A DNA stretch of 13,745 bases from Flavobacteriaceae bacterium. GTDB lineage: Bacteria > Bacteroidota > Bacteroidia > Flavobacteriales > Flavobacteriaceae. Under the pieces are notes generated by a model. The model was not told where the DNA came from and did not search any database. It saw nothing but the letters and a program-made list of their open reading frames with translations. The stretch lies in NCBI GenBank assembly GCA_947443815.1, contig CANEXR010000044.1, positions 1 through 13,745 on the forward strand, written 5' to 3'. The translations under genes and the position numbers were made by a program. Shown in pieces: positions 1 to 6,692 of the stretch. Numbering within the stretch: position 1 is the first letter of the stretch; every line of letters begins with the position of its first letter.

Positions 1-1215
1 ATATCTCTTGGAAAAGCATACGATTTTAACAAACCCTATTCTCAGTATTTGGAATTGCGTCATGAAATTCGCGAAAAACAATTGGCTACCCAAAAAAATC
101 AAGCCAAAAAAATTGAAGAAACGGAACGATTAATCGAAAAATTTCGAGCCAAAGCATCCAAAGCTTCCATGGCACAATCGTTAATTAAGAAGTTAGATAA
201 AGTAGAACGTATCGAAGTTGATGAAGATGATAACTCAGTAATGAATATCTCTTTTCCAGTATCCAAAGAACCAGGTAGAGTAGTGGTTGAGGCTGAAAAT
301 GTAACAAAAAGTTATGGTGATAAAACGATTCTGAAAGACATTAATTTACTGGTTGAACGGGGTAGTAAAATAGCCTTTGTAGGGCAAAATGGTCAAGGAA
401 AATCAACATTTATAAAAGCGATTGTTGATGAATTTGAATACCAAGGAAATATAAAGTTAGGCCATAATGTACAATTGGGTTATTTTGCCCAAAATCAAGC
501 GGAATACCTTGATGGAGAAATCACTTTATTGCAAACTATGGAAGACGCAGCTGCAGATACGAACAGAATGAAAGTTCGCGATATGTTGGGGTCTTTTTTG
601 TTTCGTGGAGATGATGTAGAGAAAAAAGTAAAAGTCCTTTCGGGAGGTGAAAGAAACCGTTTAGCACTCTGTAAATTGTTGTTGCAACCTATCAATGTAT
701 TGTTGATGGATGAACCGACCAATCACTTGGATATAAAATCTAAAAATGTTTTGAAAGCTGCGTTGCAAAAATTTGGCGGAACCTTACTATTAGTCTCTCA
801 TGACAGGGATTTTTTGCAAGGAATGTCCAACTTAGTATATGAGTTTAAAGATCAAAAAATAAAAGAATATTTAGGTGATATTAATTATTTCTTAGAGCAA
901 CGCAATTTAGAAAATATGCGTGAAGTGGAAAAAAAAGACGCTTCTAAAGCTGCAGCTCCAAAAGAGAGTAATAAAGCCTCTTATGAAGACCAGAAAAAAG
1001 GCAAAGCATTACAAAACAAATTGAGTAAAGTAGAAAGTCAAATTAAACAATTAGAAAAAGACATTCAGCATGATGATAAAATGCTTGCGTCTAATTATGA
1101 CAAGCATATAGAGGACGCTTCTTTTTTTATGGCTTACAATAAAAAGAAAGCGGAATTAGACAAATTACTTTTAGATTGGGAAATAGTTCAAGAAGAAATT
1201 GATAATTTACAATAG
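1..1215 (+). CDS. ABC-F family ATPase, C-terminal part (5' end outside window)
   Basis: The reading frame is open from the first base, so the apparent TTG start at 49 is internal and the gene begins upstream. The visible part holds the charged helical inter-domain linker (about codons 10-75, typical of ABC-F), the second ABC domain, and a C-terminal coiled coil rich in Lys/Glu (about codons 315-404). Walker A (GQNGQGKST) is at 382-408, the signature LSGGE at 637-651, and Walker B with DEPTNHLD at about 700-735. There are no membrane segments, as expected for ABC-F proteins, which act on the ribosome in translation or antibiotic protection rather than in transport. The exact subtype cannot be fixed without the first ABC domain. 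The gene ends with TAG, which shows that UAG is a normal stop codon in this genome. Confidence 0.93.
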   Translation: MSLGKAYDFNKPYSQYLELRHEIREKQLATQKNQAKKIEETERLIEKFRAKASKASMAQSLIKKLDKVERIEVDEDDNSVMNISFPVSKEPGRVVVEAENVTKSYGDKTILKDINLLVERGSKIAFVGQNGQGKSTFIKAIVDEFEYQGNIKLGHNVQLGYFAQNQAEYLDGEITLLQTMEDAAADTNRMKVRDMLGSFLFRGDDVEKKVKVLSGGERNRLALCKLLLQPINVLLMDEPTNHLDIKSKNVLKAALQKFGGTLLLVSHDRDFLQGMSNLVYEFKDQKIKEYLGDINYFLEQRNLENMREVEKKDASKAAAPKESNKASYEDQKKGKALQNKLSKVESQIKQLEKDIQHDDKMLASNYDKHIEDASFFMAYNKKKAELDKLLLDWEIVQEEIDNLQ

Positions 1216-1231
1216 AAATAAAAGCAGTTGC

Positions 1232-1268
1232 ATACCCAAAAAGGATAAATTTTTTTGGGTATTTTTTT
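1232..1268 (+). terminator. Rho-independent terminator after the ABC-F gene
   Basis: The arms ATACCCAAAAA (1232-1242) and TTTTTGGGTAT (1252-1262) pair around a short loop, and a T run follows. The hairpin starts 16 bases after the ABC-F stop and fits termination of plus-strand transcripts. It also lies just past the 3' end of the convergent minus-strand pseudogene. Confidence 0.75.
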
Positions 1269-2229
1269 AAATTATGCCAATTTTTTTAGAATGTTTTATG
1301 GCTTCGCTACTGTGTTTAAAATAACAAACAAAAACACCAAGACTTTCTAAATTTTTCATAACATCTTTGACACTATCTTTTTGATAATTTCTGGATTGTC
1401 TGATATAAACCGCCTTTACGGTTAGTGGAAAAATTTTACAAATCGCTTCATACAAATAGGGATCATGCTGCGAATCACCACCTAATAATACCTATTGTAA
1501 ACTAGGATAAAATTCCAAAATGTGTTTTATTTTTTCAAATTTGTGATTGTGGCTTTCTCTTTTTATAAAAAAATCCATGAGACTTGTTTTTATATCTTTC
1601 AACAAAAAAACGGCTTTTGGCAATCGATGAATTTCGGCAAATTTTTCAATGAGACGGTATAGATTCCATTCGCTACTAGAAACATAAAAAAAAGCATTCA
1701 ATTGATTTTTCTCCTCTCTACCTGCACTACTCAAAGCTTGATAATGAATAACAACATCATTAAATATTTTTCGATTTGTTACATCTTTAAATAATAAATA
1801 GTAGAATTTTTTTACGGAATTTGCAGTATATGAAATTAAAAAGGTATCGTCTATATCAGATATAATTCCTAAATTTCCTTTATGAGGTCTGATGTAACTT
1901 TCTTTACTTATGATAGTTTTACCTTGGTGAATAATACTTACTTGATAATCAATCCAACCATAATTTTCATCTTTATTTAATGGGATGCAAAATTTAAAAT
2001 AGCCATCTTTTAATGTTTTAGTATGAATTTTGGCATCACCATATTTCAAATATACATCTGCATTAGCTTGTGTTTTTCTTTGAAACATATTCATTATTGA
2101 AAGCGCATTTTTTAGTTTTTTTTTCTGAAAATCATAGTCTTTTATTTGTGTTGGTTTGAACACATGTCCCATTACTATTAATTCCTGTTCATTAGCATAT
2201 CCTCGGTATAATTTCAAAATTGGATTCAT
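1267..2229 (-). pseudogene. App1-like (DUF2183) phosphatidate phosphatase homologue, interrupted by in-frame TAG
   Basis: Two open segments in the same frame (2229-1492 and 1491-1267) are separated only by a TAG at 1494-1492. Read through, they give one product of about 320 residues, a full length for the family. The first part carries the HAD-like SDIDDT motif (motif I) and the FFYVSSSEWNLY and LLKD blocks of DUF2183/App1 proteins. The part beyond the stop carries VLLGGDSQHDP, which corresponds to the late acidic motif of the family, then KAVYIRQ and the conserved tail. Yeast App1 is a Mg-dependent phosphatidate phosphatase; the activity here is inferred. A product ending at the TAG would lack the late acidic motif and should be inactive. 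The downstream piece has only a TTG as a possible restart. One nonsense substitution, for instance from a Tyr, Gln or Trp codon, explains the break. Suppression or recoding is possible but unsupported. The gene is divergent from the lipid kinase pseudogene, 32 bases away. Confidence 0.85.
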
Positions 2230-2261
2230 TTTTTTGGTGCTTTTGATAGAGTCTAAGTTAG

Positions 2262-3170
2262 TTGTTTTTAATTAATAAAAATAGTAAAACTTTGAAAAAT
2301 AGCGTTTTAATGGTTGTTAATCTTGTTTCTGGAGGCATTGATAAATCTAAATTTATTAAGGCTACAAAGTCTTTTGCGGTTCAAAAAAAACGACAATTTA
2401 TTCTCTATATTACTTCGGGAGTTGATGATATTTCAAAAATACAAGAACTGTACTTAACTCATAAACCAGACCGAATTAGTATTGCTGGTGGTGATGGGAC
2501 TATAAAAATGGTAGCTGAAGCAATGGAAGACCAAAATGTTATTCTTGGTATTTTGCCAGCTGGTTTTACTATTGGTTTAGCCACTGAATTAGATTTGATG
2601 CGAACTATGGTAGAGAACCTTTTCATTGCTTTTAATAATGAAGGTCATGAGATAGATAGTGTTTTTATTAATGGAAAAAGAAGCATGCATTTGAGCGATT
2701 TAGGGCTGAATACAGTACTTATTAAAAATTATGAAAAAAGTGATGTACGCGGAATGTGGGGGTATGCATTGCAGACGATTACTACATTGATTCATTTGGA
2801 GGAGCCTTTTCTGGCAACTATTGAAGCCAATAAAAAGACAGTTGAATTCATAGCACGAATGATTGTTATTGCTAACGCTTAAAAATATGGAACTGGAGTA
2901 GTTATTAATCCAAATTGGATTATAAATGAAGGAAAATTTGAATTGGTAATTTTGAAAAATTTGGATTTAATTATCTTTATGAAAATTATTTTGGGGAATA
3001 TTCCCATTGATACTGAAGATGTAATAATAAGATCAACTGATAAAGCGGTAATTACAACCGATACTCCAGTGAGTTTTCAAATTGATGGCGAATATTGCGG
3101 GGAGCAAACAAGGTTGGATATTGCAATTTTGCCAAAGCAAATGAAAATTGCAATACCTAAAATCACCTAA
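2262..3170 (+). pseudogene. Diacylglycerol kinase family lipid kinase, interrupted by in-frame TAA
   Basis: A segment at 2262-2879 and a segment at 2883-3170 lie in the same frame, split by a TAA at 2880-2882. Together they give about 302 codons, the usual length for YegS/DgkB-type lipid kinases. Family marks include GGDGT in the nucleotide-binding loop, a DLGLN block, IVIANA directly before the stop and KYGTGVVINP directly after it, and a C-terminal FQIDGEYCG. Further damage is suggested. The N-terminal NPxSG motif reads NLVSG, and the usual GSANG-like block after GILP reads GFTIG. The only possible starts are TTG (2262, 2292) or an internal ATG at 2310, and a stop lies directly upstream of 2262. 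The family phosphorylates diacylglycerol or related lipids using ATP. The break most simply reflects CAA or AAA changed to TAA. The 3' end meets the next gene with only one base between. Confidence 0.87.
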
Positions 3171-3171
3171 A

Positions 3172-4320
3172 TTATTTAAATGGATTTCTTTCTTTCCAAT
3201 TGGTTTCTGGCTCTAAATATTTAAAGAAATAGGCTAGTTTTTTATTGATGAAAAAATTACTGTGCTCCATTAGTCCAAACATTTTTATAGGTTCTGCTCC
3301 AACTGAACTTTTGATTTCTAAGGCAGTTCTTGCAAAAATAATTTCTTTAAATCCTTTATTAATAGAATAGCCAATCATATCATAAAGCATATTGAGATAG
3401 AGCATTTTTTCTCTTTGTATGCTGTCATCATAACCCAAAAAATAAGTATCTAATGCTTTTCCATTTTTAATTAAGGTATTAAAACCAATTAGTTTTCCGT
3501 CAACGAAATAACCATAAAATAGAAATTTATCCTTTAGTTTTTCCTTAAAAATTCTAAAATGATTTTTAGGCAAAAAGAAGGTGTTAAATGGAGCATTTTT
3601 AGCTACATGAAAATACAACTCATAAATCAAGGACTCGTTAGCTATAATTTCTTCGAGATTCATTTTCTTTTTTTCAATACCAATTGCTTTTTTTCGGGAG
3701 CGTTTGTATTGGTCTCGGTATTTTTTTGATAAGGCCTCAATATAATCCTGTTCTGTTTTCCAGTTTTCTTTTATAAAAAACGTCATATTGGGTTGTGTAG
3801 AAAATTTTAAATTGCTTTTAAATTCAGGAATATTAAAACCTTCAATTTCAGAAGAGTAAAAATCTTTAAAGGTGCTCAGATGTATTTTTTTTCCTTTTGA
3901 TTTGAATTGAGTTTTTAGTTCTTCAGCTGCTTTTTTTAAGGTTTTTAGCGCAGCTATTTCATCAATATTTTCTACAAAAGCAAATGCATTTTGCCCCGTT
4001 AGCATATTGTTTCCAATTACTAATATATGTGAGGAGAAGTTTTTGAACATAAAATTGCGAATCCATGTTTTTAAACACTGATCTCTTTCTCCAAAAGATT
4101 CTAATTTATTTAGATCTAAAAATTGTGATAAAGCAATACCTATTAAGGAGTTGTTTTCATATATCCCAATAAAATGACAAATCATATTTTCAGGTGCTGA
4201 TTTTTCTATTATTTCTAGATATTCTTTGGTTAAAAAAATGGTTGAAATAGCTAAATCATTCCAGTTTTCGGGAAGTTGGTTAGTCTCAGAGAAAAGGGTA
4301 TAGGTATAAAAAGGGCTCAA
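3172..4320 (-). CDS. GNAT/FemAB-like acyl or aminoacyl transferase family protein
   Basis: The product has 382 residues and is soluble, with no signal peptide or membrane helix. The layout suggests two GNAT-like folds, as in FemAB and BioF2-like (Acetyltransf_6) proteins. The C-terminal half (about residues 190-360) carries a basic segment with KKYRDQYKRSRKKA, then a central strand region reading FLFYGYFVDGKLIGFNTLI, typical of the second GNAT domain. Relatives are often annotated as peptidoglycan-related or GNAT acetyltransferases; the substrate cannot be told from the sequence. The ATG at 4318-4320 is the first in frame, and no Shine-Dalgarno sequence is visible. The gene converges on the lipid kinase pseudogene with one base between, leaving no room for a terminator hairpin. 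It is intact while the two genes beyond it are broken. Confidence 0.65.
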   Translation of the reverse strand: MSPFYTYTLFSETNQLPENWNDLAISTIFLTKEYLEIIEKSAPENMICHFIGIYENNSLIGIALSQFLDLNKLESFGERDQCLKTWIRNFMFKNFSSHILVIGNNMLTGQNAFAFVENIDEIAALKTLKKAAEELKTQFKSKGKKIHLSTFKDFYSSEIEGFNIPEFKSNLKFSTQPNMTFFIKENWKTEQDYIEALSKKYRDQYKRSRKKAIGIEKKKMNLEEIIANESLIYELYFHVAKNAPFNTFFLPKNHFRIFKEKLKDKFLFYGYFVDGKLIGFNTLIKNGKALDTYFLGYDDSIQREKMLYLNMLYDMIGYSINKGFKEIIFARTALEIKSSVGAEPIKMFGLMEHSNFFINKKLAYFFKYLEPETNWKERNPFK

Positions 4321-4339
4321 GTTCAGGTCTGATTTTCAT

Positions 4340-4347
4340 CAAAAATA
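4340..4347 (-). promoter_or_regulatory. Possible -7 box for the GNAT/FemAB-like gene
   Basis: On the minus strand this reads TATTTTTG, a full match to the Bacteroidota -7 consensus TAnnTTTG, 20 bases before the ATG. No TTG is found at the expected -33 spacing, so support is limited in such AT-rich DNA. Confidence 0.3.
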
Positions 4348-4417
4348 ACTAATAAATCTAAAGTTTTTTCATTTAGCCTAGAATTAACTAACTTTAACTA
4401 ATTTTCAAATCTTAATT

Positions 4418-4696
4418 ATGGAAATATTTAATCCAGAATCAATTCAAAGTCAGTTGTTAAATCTTAAAGATTGGCAGTTTATTGATAATTCTATTGAGAG
4501 AAATTTTAAATTCTCAAATTTTGTTCAAGCTATGGGTTTTATTGTTCAGGTTGGTATTTTAGCTGAAAAAAACAATCATCATCCAGAGTTATTTAATGTA
4601 TATAATAAAGTAAAAATTAGATTGAATACACATGATGCCAATGGTGTTACTGAAAAGGATATTATTTTAGCAATGGCTATAGACAAAATTCAATAA
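4418..4696 (+). CDS. phhB: 4a-hydroxytetrahydrobiopterin dehydratase (pterin-4a-carbinolamine dehydratase)
   Basis: A protein of 92 residues, the normal size for this family. The signature AEKNNHHPE (about residues 49-57) holds the paired histidines of the active site, followed by a VYNKVKIRLNTHDANGVTEKD stretch (about 60-80) that matches the family throughout. The enzyme dehydrates 4a-hydroxytetrahydrobiopterin, helping regenerate the pterin cofactor of aromatic amino acid hydroxylases such as phenylalanine hydroxylase. No hydroxylase gene is in the window, so the partner is elsewhere or the enzyme serves another pterin pathway. The ATG at 4418 is preceded by an A/T-rich leader, with a TAnnTTTA box at 4389-4396 as a weak promoter candidate. 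The gene stands alone between divergent and convergent neighbours. Confidence 0.93.
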   Translation: MEIFNPESIQSQLLNLKDWQFIDNSIERNFKFSNFVQAMGFIVQVGILAEKNNHHPELFNVYNKVKIRLNTHDANGVTEKDIILAMAIDKIQ

Positions 4697-4698
4697 AA

Positions 4699-4736
4699 AA
4701 TCCCGTTCAGTGATAGCCGGAACGGGATTGTTATTT
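4699..4736. terminator. Bidirectional terminator between phhB and the DUF1761 gene
   Basis: The arms AATCCCGTTC (4699-4708) and GAACGGGATT (4720-4729) form a perfect 10-bp stem. The T tract on the plus side is interrupted (GTTATTTTG). On the minus side the hairpin is followed by six T, so it looks strong for the convergent DUF1761 gene and moderate for phhB. Confidence 0.85.
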
Positions 4737-4748
4737 TGTAACAGATTC

Positions 4749-5231
4749 TTATTTCCAAGCGCAAATAATGCCACCCATAATCATAAAGGAAACAATCCAA
4801 AAACCACCAGTTACTAAAGTGTATTTAAAACTTCTTCTTTCATATAAAGCATTTGTTCCAATTACTGGTAGTACTAGAAATAAACCAGACATAAATCCAT
4901 GTAATGCTCCGTGTTTAAAAGTACGGTATGCAGTGCCATAATCAGCCATAAAAGCCGCGTAAGATGGAAGTGCTTTTGAAGCATCACCTCCAACCATTCC
5001 TAAAGCACCTGTTTGATGAATGGTTAAAAATTGAATTACAAAACTCATCAAAAAAGCATAGACAAAGGACAATCCAAATATCATAAGCATATTGGCACCT
5101 TTCATTTTTTCTTCTGTCATTCCTGATTCGCGCATCCAAATGGTACCAAATACTTTTGGATTGTACCAAACAAATCCTACTACTAGTGTTGATAATGCGG
5201 CTGCTAAAAGTGCGTAAACATTCATTTCCAT
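4749..5231 (-). CDS. DUF1761 family membrane protein
   Basis: The product has 160 residues from the start chosen here, with four predicted membrane helices: one near the N-terminus (ALLAAALSTLVVGFVWYNP), one around the VYAFLMSFVIQFL stretch, and two in the C-terminal half. The N-terminal helix running into WYNPKVFGTIWM, followed by a Met/Lys-rich GMTEEKMKG segment, is characteristic of DUF1761, a family of unknown function. The frame also allows an ATG at 5279, adding 16 residues. I prefer 5231 because family members normally begin just before the first helix, and because a TAATTTTG box lies inside the possible extension at 5258-5265. It is probably a single-gene unit ending at the shared hairpin. 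Confidence 0.82.
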   Translation of the reverse strand: MEMNVYALLAAALSTLVVGFVWYNPKVFGTIWMRESGMTEEKMKGANMLMIFGLSFVYAFLMSFVIQFLTIHQTGALGMVGGDASKALPSYAAFMADYGTAYRTFKHGALHGFMSGLFLVLPVIGTNALYERRSFKYTLVTGGFWIVSFMIMGGIICAWK

Positions 5232-5257
5232 AAAATTAGGTTTAAAGGTTAGATAAC

Positions 5258-5265
5258 CAAAATTA
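5258..5265 (-). promoter_or_regulatory. Possible -7 box for the DUF1761 gene
   Basis: The minus strand reads TAATTTTG, matching TAnnTTTG, 26 bases before the ATG at 5231. If real, transcription would begin downstream of the alternative ATG at 5279 and decide the start in favour of 5231. No -33 TTG is seen. Confidence 0.3.
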
Positions 5266-5374
5266 TGAAAATTTTTCATTGCTTACTAAATTATTTTAGA
5301 AACGTAAGAAAAAACGTCTTTTTTAATTAAAATAAATGTATTTAATCGATTTTATTTGCTGATTAACTATTTTT

Positions 5375-5390
5375 TATCTAAATTTAGATA
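5375..5390. repeat. 16-bp perfect palindrome upstream of the LRR gene
   Basis: TATCTAAATTTAGATA is identical on both strands. It lies 24 bases before the ATG at 5415, and its right end overlaps a near-match to the -7 box (TATGTTTA, 5389-5396). It could be an operator for a dimeric regulator, or chance in AT-rich DNA. Confidence 0.45.
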
Positions 5391-5414
5391 TGTTTAATTA
5401 AAAGCGCTATCGAT

Positions 5415-6275
5415 ATGAAAAAGCTTACTATCCTATTAGTTATCTTTTTGTTTTCATTTTCAATGTTTGCAGAAGTATCAAATCTTGAAAAAGAAGCTCT
5501 TGTAAAATTATACCAATCAACAAATGGTAGTCAGTGGACTACAAAATGGAATATTTCTATGCCAGTTGCTACTTGGTATGGAGTTAAATTAGAAAATGAT
5601 AAAGTTGTTTCAATCAATTTAGCCAATAATAATTTAAAAGGAGAGTTGCCAAAAGAAATAGCTGGTCTTGTAAATTTGCAACAATTAAATCTTCATAAAA
5701 ATTATATTTCAGGTACTATTCCATCATCAATTGTAGCTTTGAAAGAATTGAAAGTATTGGATATTTCATTTAATAGATTGACTGGTGTAATTCCTGTTTC
5801 AATATGTCAGATGTATAATTTGCAAATCATAGAATTATATATGAATTCGCTTTCTGGTGAAATGCCTTCTTCTATAGGAAATTTAAAAAATCTTGAGACA
5901 TTGTCTTTGTACAATAATGAAATTTCTGGTCAGATTCCTAATTCTCTATACGAAATAAGTACTTTGAAAAATTTATTATTAAGTAGTAATAAGCTTAATG
6001 GTAAATTAGCCCATCAGGTGGTTAATTTTAAAGCATTAGAAAATTTGAGTTTATTTGATAATAATTTAGATGGGCAGGTTCCTTTTGAGCTAGGCTATTT
6101 GAATAATTTAAAAGAGATGAATATTTCTTATAATATGTTTAGTGGATTGGTGTCAAAAAATTTAGCAACCTTAGATACTTTGAACATGACTATGATTAAT
6201 GATAAAGGTGTTGCTATATTGTTGGATGTTGCAACAATGGATAGTAATAACAAAGCAGTTGTGTCTGAGGATTAA
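5415..6275 (+). CDS. Secreted leucine-rich-repeat protein
   Basis: The product has 286 residues. A signal peptide is clear: MKK, a hydrophobic core at residues 4-18, and a likely cut after SMFA (residue 19). A cap region follows (EKEALVKLYQSTNGSQWT, then ATWYGV), as found in Bacteroidota proteins with plant-like LRRs. Eight consecutive repeats of 24 residues then run to about residue 255, each with the frame LxxLxLxxNxLxGxIPxxI. The last repeats drift from the G-x-IP consensus. LRRs usually mediate protein binding; the ligand is unknown. No type IX secretion C-terminal domain, lipobox or membrane anchor is visible, so the product may be periplasmic or simply exported. It appears monocistronic, with a palindrome upstream and a terminator about 90 bases downstream. 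Confidence 0.88.
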   Translation: MKKLTILLVIFLFSFSMFAEVSNLEKEALVKLYQSTNGSQWTTKWNISMPVATWYGVKLENDKVVSINLANNNLKGELPKEIAGLVNLQQLNLHKNYISGTIPSSIVALKELKVLDISFNRLTGVIPVSICQMYNLQIIELYMNSLSGEMPSSIGNLKNLETLSLYNNEISGQIPNSLYEISTLKNLLLSSNKLNGKLAHQVVNFKALENLSLFDNNLDGQVPFELGYLNNLKEMNISYNMFSGLVSKNLATLDTLNMTMINDKGVAILLDVATMDSNNKAVVSED

Positions 6276-6367
6276 TTTTTTAATCTTAAATGAATTTGTA
6301 GAATAATCAAAATATGGAGTTTTATTAGTTAGTATAGTTAGTTTAATAAATTTTTGGTTGGTCATAA

Positions 6368-6399
6368 AAACCTGTAAAGTGCTCTTTACGGGTTTTTTT
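6368..6399 (+). terminator. Rho-independent terminator after the LRR gene
   Basis: A stem AAACCTGTAAAG (6368-6379) pairs with CTTTACGGGTTT (6384-6395) around a 4-base TGCT loop, with one T-G pair, and runs into a T tract. It lies 92 bases after the LRR stop codon. The bases between the stop and the hairpin show no gene. Confidence 0.85.
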
Positions 6400-6517
6400 G
6401 TGTTGCTTTGATACGGAAGTGATTTAAAAAGTTTAAAATATAGTGCGTTAATAATTTTGTTTAATGAATTTGTAATCAGTATTTTAAATGAAATAATGTA
6501 TTTTTATTATAAAAGAC

Positions 6518-6547
6518 TTGTATTTGTCGAAATACGTTGTATATTTG
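6518..6547 (+). promoter_or_regulatory. Bacteroidota-type promoter of the initiator tRNA
   Basis: TTG at 6518-6520 and TATATTTG at 6540-6547 are spaced by 19 bases and match the flavobacterial consensus TTG-N17-23-TAnnTTTG. The -7 box ends 12 bases before the tRNA 5' end. The 120 bases before this promoter, back to the LRR terminator, show no gene. Confidence 0.75.
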
Positions 6548-6559
6548 CACCCGAAACAA

Positions 6560-6632
6560 CGCGGGATAGAGCAGTAGGCAGCTCGTCGGGCTCATAACCC
6601 GAAGGTCACAGGTTCGAGTCCTGTTCCCGCTA
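6560..6632 (+). tRNA. Initiator tRNA-fMet (anticodon CAT)
   Basis: A full cloverleaf of 73 bases. The anticodon CAT is at 6593-6595 in loop CTCATAA. The anticodon stem carries three consecutive G-C pairs (GGG/CCC), and the first acceptor pair is unpaired; both are hallmarks of initiator tRNA. Here the acceptor mismatch is C1 with T72, rather than the C1-A72 known from Escherichia coli. The D stem GAGC/GCTC and the T arm ACAGG-TTCGAGT-CCTGT are perfect. The 3' CCA is not encoded, as CTA follows the discriminator A, so it must be added after transcription. Confidence 0.96.
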
Positions 6633-6638
6633 CTAAGT

Positions 6639-6666
6639 AAGCCATTCTGAAAAGAGTGGCTTTTTT
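6639..6666 (+). terminator. Terminator between tRNA-fMet and era
   Basis: AAGCCATTCT (6639-6648) pairs with AGAGTGGCTT (6653-6662) around a GAAA loop and is followed by a T run. It ends 26 bases before the era start. Readthrough of it is one way era could be transcribed, because no clear promoter box is seen in those 26 bases. Confidence 0.83.
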
Positions 6667-6692
6667 ACTATTTAGTTAAACTGAAAAATAAA

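Noticed and set aside
1492..2882. Programmed stop-codon readthrough or code change uniting both split genes
   Set aside because: The two stops differ (TAG and TAA), both codons end intact genes in this window, and the kinase also has eroded motifs. Decay is simpler.
5232..5279. N-terminal extension of the DUF1761 protein from an ATG at 5279
   Set aside because: The 16 extra residues look like translated leader and contain a TAATTTTG box. The family normally starts at the first helix.
6171..6365. Minus-strand open frame of 64 codons
   Set aside because: It mostly overlaps the 3' end of the LRR gene in antisense, has low-complexity AT-rich composition and no family features.
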